From assembly GCA_902781655.1 (NCBI GenBank), contig CACZJZ010000002.1:1-64000 (forward strand): a stretch of 64,000 nt of DNA, written 5' to 3'. This document shows, one piece after another, positions 9,268 through 16,619 of this stretch (positions are counted from its first letter, which is position 1; the number at the start of each line of letters is the position of its first letter). Under the pieces are notes generated by a model that saw nothing but the letters and a program-made list of their open reading frames with translations, did no database searches and was not told the DNA's origin. The position numbers and the translations under genes are program-made. The stretch comes from an uncultured Lachnospiraceae bacterium (lineage in GTDB: Bacteria; Bacillota; Clostridia; Lachnospirales; Lachnospiraceae).

Positions 9268-9853
9268 TTCCTTCTGCGAGAAATTCGGCCGTGCCGTCCA
9301 CGCCGAGGAAGGAGCTGTCGATGAGAATGTCCTTGAACCGCGGATCGGAGGGCACGTAGCCGGCATAGCGCATGTGGTAGGAGCGGCGCGCCCGGTCCAC
9401 CTCGTGGATCATGTGGCGCGCCTCCTTTTCGCCCATGCCGAGGCTGTGGACGCTGTTGAAGACTCTGGTTTTATACGGCGCATAGATGAAGATGTGACAG
9501 CTGTCCGGCATGTCGCTCAGAATGAAATCGGCGCAGCGCCCGACGATGATGCAGGACTCCTGTGCCACGATCGAGCGGATGACATTCTTCTGGGCAGCGA
9601 AAATGTCGTCCTGGGTATCGCTCGTCCCGTCGTCGAGCGGAAAGCACATCCGGACGAACGGATTGGGCGTGATGGGCTTTGCCCGCTCTTCCTCTTCCCG
9701 GACGACAGAGACCGGAATATCGAGCTTCTTTGCCGCCGCTTCCACGATGTCCCGGTCATAGAAGCTGATGCCGAGGAGCTCGGCCATTTTCTTTGCAATC
9801 GGCCGGCCCATGCTGCCAAACTGCCGCTGAATTGTCACTACATAATGCGTCAT
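9245..9853 (-). CDS. Cytidylate kinase-like family protein
   Basis: Predicted P-loop kinase-fold protein of 202 residues, of the cytidylate-kinase-like family common in Clostridia (not the housekeeping Cmk). The N-terminus VVTIQRQFGSMGRPIAKK matches the family's modified phosphate loop, followed by a FYDRDIV segment. The ATG at 9853 puts this motif at the usual place near the N-terminus; an upstream in-frame ATG at 9889 exists. It lies 52 bp downstream of the NhaC gene on the same strand. The physiological substrate is not established for this family. Confidence 0.7.
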   Translation of the reverse strand: MTHYVVTIQRQFGSMGRPIAKKMAELLGISFYDRDIVEAAAKKLDIPVSVVREEEERAKPITPNPFVRMCFPLDDGTSDTQDDIFAAQKNVIRSIVAQESCIIVGRCADFILSDMPDSCHIFIYAPYKTRVFNSVHSLGMGEKEARHMIHEVDRARRSYHMRYAGYVPSDPRFKDILIDSSFLGVDGTAEFLAEGIRKKFGV

Positions 9854-9905
9854 CTGTGTAAAATACCTCTCTGAGACAAAATTATACATGCATATCCGTG
9901 CCGTG

Positions 9906-11270
9906 TCATATCAGAAACCCGCAGACGGCGAAGCAGAGAATGGAGAGAGCGGCAGAAATGATCACATAGGGCAGCTGGGAGAGAGCATGTTCCATATTCT
10001 CAATACCGGAGGACTGCGAGGCGAGGAGCGTCGCGTCCGCATAGAAGCAGGCGTGACTGCCGAAGGTGCCTCCGGAGATGACTGCCGCCATGATGAGAAC
10101 AGGATTTGCGCCGAGGGCGGCGCCGAGCGGAAAGACAATCGGCGTGATGATGGAACTCATGCCCCAGTCGGAGCCGGTTGTGAAAGCGAGCAGCGCGCCG
10201 AGGATGAAGGTGGCCGCCGGAAAGACCTCAGCGAACAGATAGGGTTTGGCGATTTTAATGATGTAGTCTGTCATCCCCATTTTGCCGGACAGATCCTTCA
10301 GCACAAAGGTGACAAGGAGCAGTGTCAGGGTCGGGAGCATGTCTGCGAGGCCGCGGATAAAGCTGGCAAAGAACTGGTCGAGCGTCAGAAGTTTTCTCGG
10401 GACGTACAGGACAAAACAGATGATCAGCGCCAGAACGACGGCAGAGAGGATATCGTTCGTTATGACGGCGTAGACGACGAGGACGCCCATCGGGATGATG
10501 AAGTTGAAGATGTTGCCCTCGGTCTCATCCTCCTCAAAGGCCTCGTGGTTGTACTTGCGGCTCCGCTCCGAGTAGACCTGGCCGGTCTTCTCCACCCGGT
10601 CGTATGCCTTTTTCATCGGGCCGAGTTTTGGCATCCAGCCCATGCAGAAGAGGAACACGATGATCAGGGTGATGATGGGATAGAAGAGGTAAGGAATGGC
10701 CATTGTGTAGGCCTGCATGGCGCTGTGGACGCCGAGCGCGCGGACACTGTCCTGCTGGTAAAAGAGACTGGCGTAGAAGGCGGCCCAGGTCGAGAACGGC
10801 AGAAGCACGCAGACCGGAGCGCCGGTCGAGTCAAGCAGGTAGGCGAGCGTTTCGCGGGGGAGCTTCTGCCTGTCGCTGATTTTCTTCATGCAGGCGCCGA
10901 TGGAGAGGACGTTCAGATAATCATCGACGAAGATCAGAATGCCCATCGCGAAGGTGGTGAGGAGCGTTCTGCGCTGGGTGTTGCAAAATCTTGAGATGTA
11001 GTGGGAGAAGCCAAAGCTGCCGCGGGAGTCGGTGAGCAGACCAATGAGGCCTCCGAAAAGCAGGCACACCAGCATGACCCAGACATTCTCCGAGAGCATG
11101 TCCTGGAGCGAGGTGCCCCAGCCGGCGAGAAAACCGGACGGGCCGTACAGCAGGAGCGCGGCGGCGAGGGAACCGAGCACCATGAATTCGATGCAGCGTC
11201 TGGTGAGGACAGCGCCCACGATAATACCGAGAGTGATGATACAGGCGCAAAGTCCGAGATTAAGGGTCAT
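9906..11270 (-). CDS. NhaC family Na+/H+ antiporter-type transporter
   Basis: A 454-residue protein with about eleven to twelve membrane helices, matching the NhaC superfamily (for example SRGSFGFSHYISRF and the later GSDWGMSS and GGTFGSHACFYADATLL segments). I chose the ATG at 11270 because GGAGTCCTGC precedes it; a longer reading would run into the terminator of the upstream gene. NhaC proteins exchange Na+ for H+, and some carry amino or organic acids. Sitting next to a putrescine-type aminotransferase suggests a transport role linked to amines or their products, but that is inference. Confidence 0.8.
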   Translation of the reverse strand: MTLNLGLCACIITLGIIVGAVLTRRCIEFMVLGSLAAALLLYGPSGFLAGWGTSLQDMLSENVWVMLVCLLFGGLIGLLTDSRGSFGFSHYISRFCNTQRRTLLTTFAMGILIFVDDYLNVLSIGACMKKISDRQKLPRETLAYLLDSTGAPVCVLLPFSTWAAFYASLFYQQDSVRALGVHSAMQAYTMAIPYLFYPIITLIIVFLFCMGWMPKLGPMKKAYDRVEKTGQVYSERSRKYNHEAFEEDETEGNIFNFIIPMGVLVVYAVITNDILSAVVLALIICFVLYVPRKLLTLDQFFASFIRGLADMLPTLTLLLVTFVLKDLSGKMGMTDYIIKIAKPYLFAEVFPAATFILGALLAFTTGSDWGMSSIITPIVFPLGAALGANPVLIMAAVISGGTFGSHACFYADATLLASQSSGIENMEHALSQLPYVIISAALSILCFAVCGFLI

Positions 11271-11356
11271 GCAGGACTCCTTTCCGGCCAGCAATGCGAT
11301 GCTTCGGCGGCGCCGGCTTTTGCCATCAGATGTGTGATGCATGGAACATATCCGGC

Positions 11357-11399
11357 AAAATAACAAAGGGGTACACTCCGAAGTGGAGTATACCCCTTT
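11357..11399 (-). terminator. Terminator after the aminotransferase gene
   Basis: A near-perfect hairpin (AAAGGGGTA at 11365-11373 pairing with TACCCCTTT at 11391-11399, plus inner ACTCC/GGAGT) starts 12 bp after the stop codon of the aminotransferase. On the minus strand it is followed by GTTATTTTG. It probably reduces read-through into the NhaC gene. Confidence 0.7.
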
Positions 11400-11410
11400 G
11401 TATACCAATA

Positions 11411-12811
11411 TCAATCCTGATTATGACGATTTTTACCTGTGTCAGCCCGGGCGCGGGTGTCGGCGAGCGCCTCGTCCATGCGGCTGATCACGTCCTTCAT
11501 GTCCTGGTCGGAGATGACGGCGGTGGGCTCGAAGCGGATGGTCTTCGCGTTGACGAGAGTGCCAGCGGTCAGGACGCGCCTCGCAAACAACCCTTTCGAG
11601 GTTTCATAGCCGAGTTCACAGGTGTGGAATTCCACGGCGAGCATGAGGCCGGTGCCGCGAACCTCCTGGATGATATCCGGGTATTTATCCGCGAGCGACT
11701 GTAGGCCTGCCTTGAGGACCTCACCCTTCTTTCTGCATACGCCCGGGATGTCGTTCTTAAGCATATACCGGATGGTGGCGAGCGCCGCGGCGCAGCACAG
11801 CGGGTTTCCGCCGAAGGTGGGAGAGCCGAGGAGCCATGGGTTGTCAATCAGGTCCTGTACCCACATCTTCGGCCGGCAGATGATGCCTGTGATCGGCAGA
11901 ATGCCGCCGCCGAACGCCTTGCCGAAGGTCATGATATCAGGAGTGACTCCCTCGTATTCGCAGCGCCACATGGTGCCTGTGCGGCCCATGCCGGTCTGAA
12001 TTTCGTCAAAAATCAGCGCGACACCTGTCTCGTCACAGATTTTGCGGACCTCAGTCAGATAGCCGTCCGGCGGGATGATGACGCCGGCCTCGCCCTGGAT
12101 TGGTTCGAGGATGACCGCGGCGACCGGTTCGCCGACCTTCTGAAGGTTCACGATGGCCTTGCGGATGTCCTCAGCCACGCCGTACTGGACGTGCTGGACC
12201 TGCTGCACCATGGGCGTGTAGGGCACCCGGTAGGTGCTCTTGCCGCCGACGGAGATGGCGCCCATGCTCTTGCCGTGGAAGGCGCCGACGGTGGAGATAT
12301 ACCAGCGTCCGCCGGTCGCGATGCGGGCAAGCTTCAGCGCCATCTCGACAGCCTCCGCGCCGCCGTTGGTGAAGAAGCACTGCTGCAAATCGCCGGGCGT
12401 GATGTCCGCCATGGCCTTGGCGAGGTAGCCGCGGAGCGGGTCGAGCAGCTCCTGAGAGTGCAGCGCCTGGTGATTGAGCTGCTCGCGGACGACCTCCATG
12501 ATCTCCGGATTCCGATGGCCGCAGGTATAGATGCCGAAGCCACCGAGGCAGTCGATGAATTTCTCGTCGTTGAGGCCGTAAACATACGCGCCCTCGTCGT
12601 ACCACTCGAGAACGGCGCCGTCCTCCGAATCGGAGGAGACGGACTTGCGGTACTTGAGCCAGCCCGGAGAGACGTAATTGTCAAAATAGTTCAGCGTGTC
12701 GCTGACCATTTTCTTCTTCTCCGCCTTCGTGATGTCCTTCGTGTCCTTGCCGATGAGACCGATGATCTCGTCGAGGTCCTGAATGACCTGCTGCCTGTCT
12801 GCTGCCATCAT
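11411..12811 (-). CDS. patA: Class III aminotransferase, putrescine aminotransferase type
   Basis: PLP-dependent transaminase of 466 residues, similar along its length to the E. coli putrescine aminotransferase YgjG/PatA. Shared segments include YRKSV, FIDCLGGFGI, GHRNPE, LHSQELLDPLRG, GAFHGKSMGA, FDEIQTGMGRTG and TFGGNPL. The PLP lysine is in FGKAFGGG. PatA transfers an amino group from putrescine (or cadaverine) to 2-oxoglutarate. GAAGGAGGCAGC precedes ATGATG. The gene is preceded by a long leader with an internal terminator (12903-13070) and is divergent from a LuxR regulator. Putrescine is the best guess; other diamines or omega-amino acids are possible. Confidence 0.8.
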   Translation of the reverse strand: MMAADRQQVIQDLDEIIGLIGKDTKDITKAEKKKMVSDTLNYFDNYVSPGWLKYRKSVSSDSEDGAVLEWYDEGAYVYGLNDEKFIDCLGGFGIYTCGHRNPEIMEVVREQLNHQALHSQELLDPLRGYLAKAMADITPGDLQQCFFTNGGAEAVEMALKLARIATGGRWYISTVGAFHGKSMGAISVGGKSTYRVPYTPMVQQVQHVQYGVAEDIRKAIVNLQKVGEPVAAVILEPIQGEAGVIIPPDGYLTEVRKICDETGVALIFDEIQTGMGRTGTMWRCEYEGVTPDIMTFGKAFGGGILPITGIICRPKMWVQDLIDNPWLLGSPTFGGNPLCCAAALATIRYMLKNDIPGVCRKKGEVLKAGLQSLADKYPDIIQEVRGTGLMLAVEFHTCELGYETSKGLFARRVLTAGTLVNAKTIRFEPTAVISDQDMKDVISRMDEALADTRARADTGKNRHNQD

Positions 12812-12833
12812 GCTGCCTCCTTCTGCGATGCGG

Positions 12834-12853
12834 AGCGGGCTGTGCTGCCCGCT
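12834..12853 (-). promoter_or_regulatory. Hairpin just upstream of the aminotransferase ribosome site
   Basis: AGCGGGC (12834-12840) and GCCCGCT (12847-12853) form a perfect 7-bp stem with a 6-nt loop in the untranslated leader, between the leader terminator and the ribosome binding site. It could affect mRNA stability or translation. Confidence 0.45.
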
Positions 12854-12902
12854 ATGATGATACTGTTGTAGGTGTATGGTACGGACTCAGGAATGTTTCG
12901 CA

Positions 12903-12947
12903 GAAAAAAGGGCGCATGAACTGATTTGTCATCAGCACATACACCCT
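12903..12947 (-). terminator. Intrinsic terminator inside the aminotransferase leader
   Basis: Read on the minus strand, AGGGUGUAUG pairs with CAUGCGCCCU (two G:U pairs), with an inner CUGAU/AUCAG stem, and six U follow. The two wobble pairs exist only in the minus-strand RNA. The terminator lies about 90 nt before the start codon at 12811 with no gene between, so it would stop transcription before the aminotransferase gene unless overcome. Confidence 0.7.
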
Positions 12948-13070
12948 TGCATCTGCTCCGTTGTATTCGGTACCGTGTTTTATTCTGTCCAGCCTGATAT
13001 CCTGTTCCGTTCTATATCTGGCTGTTCCTGCGATGTCTGACGTTCTGTACCGATACTGTTAGTTTATCGG
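12948..13070 (-). ncRNA. Candidate structured leader RNA (riboswitch or attenuator)
   Basis: On the minus strand, 13056-13047 pairs with 12973-12963 (ten pairs with one bulged A), enclosing an 85-nt domain. Inside it, 13024-12990 forms a hairpin of two 5-bp helices separated by an A/A mismatch. A competing hairpin, CCGATA/TATCGG at 13050-13070, would use the same bases as the closing helix, so two folds exclude each other. The intrinsic terminator follows at once. This layout resembles a riboswitch expression platform; I do not recognise a known class. Confidence 0.4.
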
Positions 13071-13142
13071 AGGCTCTGTACTTCGACAATTACTCCAAAA
13101 TCGTATTTATGTATACATGAATACTACGAAAATAGCATTTGC

Positions 13143-13172
13143 TTGCGAAGAATACTCTTTTTGGGGTATATT
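13143..13172 (+). promoter_or_regulatory. Predicted promoter of the LuxR regulator gene
   Basis: TTGCGA (13143-13148) and TATATT (13167-13172) are separated by 18 bp, about 110 bp upstream of the regulator start codon. The intergenic stretch also holds the divergent aminotransferase leader. Confidence 0.45.
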
Positions 13173-13281
13173 GGAATGGAAGCAATGACATTTCATCAGC
13201 CGCCAGGAGAGCGCAGGAAATCGGAAAACCGGAGATAAATTGGGAGCAGGCAGGGCAGAAGTGACCAGAAAGGAAGAACGC

Positions 13282-14043
13282 ATGGAGAAGAATGAGATCA
13301 TGGTTCTGGGGGAAATGATCTATCATCTTTATGACGAGACGGACCCGCTTCTCCGGACGGAGCAGCTTCTGTCCTCGCTTCGCCGTCTTCTTTCCTGCTC
13401 CTATGCGAGCGTGCTGCATGCGGAGCGGAGGAAGGAAAACGGACGCCCGGTTTTCCGTGATCCGATCTGCGATCCGGTCTCTTTCCTCCCTGCGGAGGAG
13501 TCGTATATCCGGCTCTCCGCCGAGGATCCGCTGCTGTGGAGCGCGGAGGCGGGCAGGCCGAGCATCATCCGGGAGAGCAGGATGCTGACGGACGAAAAGC
13601 GGCTCACGACGCCGCTCTATCAGAAGTGTTACCGGAGCTTTGACGTATTTGACACCCTGCAGACCAATTTGTTTGAGGGAACGCATTTTCTCGGCGTGCT
13701 GACACTCTATCGGACCCGGCAGGAAGGGCATTTTGATGAGGAGGATGTGTTTATCATGCAGGTCCTGGTCAGCCATCTGGTCCGCTTCTTTGCGCGGACG
13801 GAGACGGATCGGACGGCTTTTGAGGCCCCGGGCGGCGCGGGAACCCGAACCGCTGCGCTCGCAGGGCAGTACGGACTGACCGCGCGGGAGCAGGAGATTC
13901 TTACGCATCTTCTCGCCGGAGAGGAGGACACGGCTGTATCCGCAGCGCTGTCCATTGCGCCCGGCACGCTGAAAAAGCATATGCAGCATATTTACCGCAA
14001 GCTGGGCATACAGGCGAGGTGGGAACTGATCCGGTTTCGGTAA
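13282..14043 (+). CDS. LuxR family transcriptional regulator
   Basis: A 253-residue protein with a LuxR/GerE-type helix-turn-helix at the C-terminus: LTAREQEILTHLLAGEEDTA, then LSIAPGTLKKHMQHIYRKLGI. The N-terminal 180 residues are a sensor-like domain that I cannot assign to a named family with confidence (GAF-like is possible). ATG at 13282 follows AGGAAGAACG; a TTG further upstream is less likely. It is divergent from the aminotransferase operon and is its most likely regulator, although that is inferred from position only. Confidence 0.75.
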   Translation: MEKNEIMVLGEMIYHLYDETDPLLRTEQLLSSLRRLLSCSYASVLHAERRKENGRPVFRDPICDPVSFLPAEESYIRLSAEDPLLWSAEAGRPSIIRESRMLTDEKRLTTPLYQKCYRSFDVFDTLQTNLFEGTHFLGVLTLYRTRQEGHFDEEDVFIMQVLVSHLVRFFARTETDRTAFEAPGGAGTRTAALAGQYGLTAREQEILTHLLAGEEDTAVSAALSIAPGTLKKHMQHIYRKLGIQARWELIRFR

Positions 14044-14050
14044 GAAAAAA

Positions 14051-14157
14051 ATACTCATATCTTTATTCGATGATAATGGCAGTTTGAGTATCGGCATTTG
14101 TTCCCGATGATAAATTGTGCAATCTTTTCGGTTTCTTTCCCAAAACGCGAATACTCA
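14051..14157 (+). repeat. Repeated ATACTCA motif in the leader before the GH3 gene
   Basis: ATACTCA occurs at 14051-14057 and 14151-14157 and in inverted form (TGAGTAT) at 14085-14091. The inverted pair 14051/14091 could be an operator. The rest of 14044-14242 is A+T-rich and non-coding. Confidence 0.3.
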
Positions 14158-14177
14158 TTTGGATGCCAGCAGTGTAA

Positions 14178-14205
14178 TTGGAAACGTGCCACAGGCCACT
14201 ATTAG
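14178..14205 (+). promoter_or_regulatory. Possible promoter for the GH3-GH42 pair
   Basis: TTGGAA (14178-14183) and TATTAG (14200-14205), spacing 16 bp, lie about 40 bp before the GH3 start codon, which follows a good ribosome site (ATAGGAGGTTGCG). Confidence 0.35.
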
Positions 14206-14242
14206 AATGGCGATTGGAGCCATCAAAGGATAGGAGGTTGCG

Positions 14243-16573
14243 ATGAATCAAGGAGCAAAACTTACAGTACGGGAAAAAATTAAGCTGTTAAGTGGCAGCG
14301 GAATGATGGAGAGCACCGGAATACCAGAAAAAGGAATTTTACCTATCGTTATGAGCGATGGTCCGATGGGGCTTCGTTTTCAGAAAAAGGACAAGGATTC
14401 ATTGGGGATACATGATAGCGAACCGGCTACAGTCTTATTATCTGGTCCGGCCATTGCATCCAGCTGGAATCCGGAAGTCGCTAAAATAATGGGTAAAGTC
14501 ATTGGAAGTGAAGCCCGCTACTATGGAGTACACCTGGTTCTTGGACCTGCACTTAATTTGATTCGAAATCCCTTGTGCGGTCGAAACAGTGAATACTATT
14601 CTGAAGATCCGTTACTGGCAGGAACCCTGGGAGCGTTCTACATTCAAGGAGTACAAGAAGCAGGGGCTGATTGCTGTGTCAAGCATTTTGCTGCAAATAA
14701 CCAGGAAACGGAACGGGAGTATCTGGATGTAATCTGCGATGAAGACGCTTTGCACGAGCTTTATTTAAAGGTTTTTGAGATAGCGATTAAAAAAGGACAC
14801 CCAGCGGCTGTCATGACATCGCTGTCTAAAATCAATGGGGAGTATTGTTCTTCTAACGAATGGTTATTACGAGAGGTACTTCGTAAAGAATGGAACTATG
14901 ATGGTCTCATTCTAACGGACTGGTTTGGCGTTGATGACCGTGCGAAAGCGATTATTGCCGGGTTGAATCTGGAGATGCCCGGCAATAACGGGAAATCTGC
15001 TCAGATGGAAGAAAGAGCATTGGTTGATGGCAAGCTGCCAATGCAGGCTGTCGATGAAGCTGCAGAATACATTATTAAGGCTTCAAAAAAGTTGACAGAA
15101 CAGGCAGATGCTTCAAGAAGTATTTGCCTATCGGAGTTGCTGAATGAACATGATGCTCTGGTTGAAAAAGCCGCGGAGGAGTCGATCGTTTTATTGAAAA
15201 ATGATGGTGTTCTGCCGATTTGTGTAGGGAGCAGAATCTGTGTCATCGGACCATATGCAAAACATGCTTTGTTTCAGACAAACGGTTCGGGAGCTGTTCA
15301 TGAGTCTAATAGTGAAAGCCCTTTCGATGCGATTGTAAGGATAAACGGGAGAAATAACACGCAGTATGCTCAGGGCTACACCATGGGAGGCGAAGACGGC
15401 AGCGACGAGCAACAGCTTGAATCTGAAGCATTGTTGACAGCGCAACACGCAGAGTTGGTGTTGTATTTTATCGCGGTCAATCCTGAAAGTGAGGGAGAGG
15501 GGAAGGATCGGAATGATTATGCATTTCCTGAGAATCAGCTCCACTTGCTTCATGAAATTGTTCAAGTTAATTCGAAGCTGATTGTGATTGCGATGAACGG
15601 CGGCGCTGCACCAATACCCAGTAAAGAGCCGCTTGGAATACTGGAATGCTTTTATGGAGGGCAGGAAGTGGGAAGAGCGCTTGCCAAAATAATATTTGGA
15701 AGCGTCAACCCGAGTGGTCATCTTCCAGTGTCTATTCCGGCACAAAAAGAGCAGATCATTTCATGGGAGAATTTTGCTCTTCCTTTGGAAAAAGTGGAAT
15801 ACCGTGAAGGACTTTTTATGGGTTATCGGGGTTATCACACGAAAGGAATCCCGGTGCAGTGGCCATTTGGATTTGGACTTTCTTATTCTACATTTAAGAT
15901 CTGTTCTCTAAAACTATCTCGGGAAAAAACCTCTGTAAATGAATTATTGCTTGAAAACATTGAAGTCTCTGGTCTTATACGAAATACCAGTGAACGCGGC
16001 GGGGCACAAGTAATTCAGCTGTATGTTGATAACGAGACTGGATGGAAAAAACGTCCAAAACGAGAACTTCGTGCCTTCACAAAAATCTTTCTTAACCCTG
16101 GCGAAGAGAAGGAGTTTTCTTTTGTATTAGGAGCGGAAGAGTTTCAATGCTGGGACGAGCGTATCCATGATTGGTCTATCCCAGCAGGCAAGTATTCGGT
16201 TGGGGTGGGATTCTCATGTGAAGATATTCAAGAGAGCACCGATATCATGATATCAGATGACATGCCAGTCCCAGATCAAATCACAGGGTGGAGTAAAACA
16301 GAACGATTACTTGAGACACCGGCAGGAAGAGTTTTCTTTAGCAAACTCTGTGAGATGGCAGAAAATGGTGCGGAAATACCTTATCTGTCAGATTCTCAAG
16401 GGAAAAAGACAGAAGAGATACTTGTGAATCTGCCGCTTCGCCTGGTTCATCTGATGGTTTGGTCCAGAATGACAGATTCTGAATTCATGGATCAAATTAA
16501 CAAAATCAATCAAGATATGTATTGTCGCTATATAGAGCAGAGGAAAAAATTAATGATTGAAAAACTGTCATAG
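14243..16573 (+). CDS. Glycoside hydrolase family 3 (beta-glucosidase type)
   Basis: A 776-residue GH3 enzyme without a signal peptide, so probably cytoplasmic and acting on imported oligosaccharides. The N-terminal barrel has VMSDGPMGLR, CVKHFAANNQETER (Lys147-His148) and GLILTDWFGVDD, where Asp226 is the expected nucleophile. A second alpha/beta domain (about 300-510) and a fibronectin III-like domain (about 560-660, with QVIQLYVDN) follow. An extra C-terminal tail of about 100 residues is mostly helical. Base composition is clearly more A+T-rich than in neighbouring regions, suggesting separate origin. GH3 enzymes vary (glucosidase, xylosidase, glucosaminidase); the exact sugar is unknown. 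Confidence 0.85.
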   Translation: MNQGAKLTVREKIKLLSGSGMMESTGIPEKGILPIVMSDGPMGLRFQKKDKDSLGIHDSEPATVLLSGPAIASSWNPEVAKIMGKVIGSEARYYGVHLVLGPALNLIRNPLCGRNSEYYSEDPLLAGTLGAFYIQGVQEAGADCCVKHFAANNQETEREYLDVICDEDALHELYLKVFEIAIKKGHPAAVMTSLSKINGEYCSSNEWLLREVLRKEWNYDGLILTDWFGVDDRAKAIIAGLNLEMPGNNGKSAQMEERALVDGKLPMQAVDEAAEYIIKASKKLTEQADASRSICLSELLNEHDALVEKAAEESIVLLKNDGVLPICVGSRICVIGPYAKHALFQTNGSGAVHESNSESPFDAIVRINGRNNTQYAQGYTMGGEDGSDEQQLESEALLTAQHAELVLYFIAVNPESEGEGKDRNDYAFPENQLHLLHEIVQVNSKLIVIAMNGGAAPIPSKEPLGILECFYGGQEVGRALAKIIFGSVNPSGHLPVSIPAQKEQIISWENFALPLEKVEYREGLFMGYRGYHTKGIPVQWPFGFGLSYSTFKICSLKLSREKTSVNELLLENIEVSGLIRNTSERGGAQVIQLYVDNETGWKKRPKRELRAFTKIFLNPGEEKEFSFVLGAEEFQCWDERIHDWSIPAGKYSVGVGFSCEDIQESTDIMISDDMPVPDQITGWSKTERLLETPAGRVFFSKLCEMAENGAEIPYLSDSQGKKTEEILVNLPLRLVHLMVWSRMTDSEFMDQINKINQDMYCRYIEQRKKLMIEKLS

Positions 16574-16619
16574 GCATTTCAAAAAGCGGCAATCATGAAT
16601 ATAGCTGGGAGGAAATGAA

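Noticed and set aside
13090..14097. 335-codon minus-strand frame opposite the LuxR gene
   Set aside because: The plus strand encodes a recognisable LuxR helix-turn-helix; the antisense product has no recognisable features.
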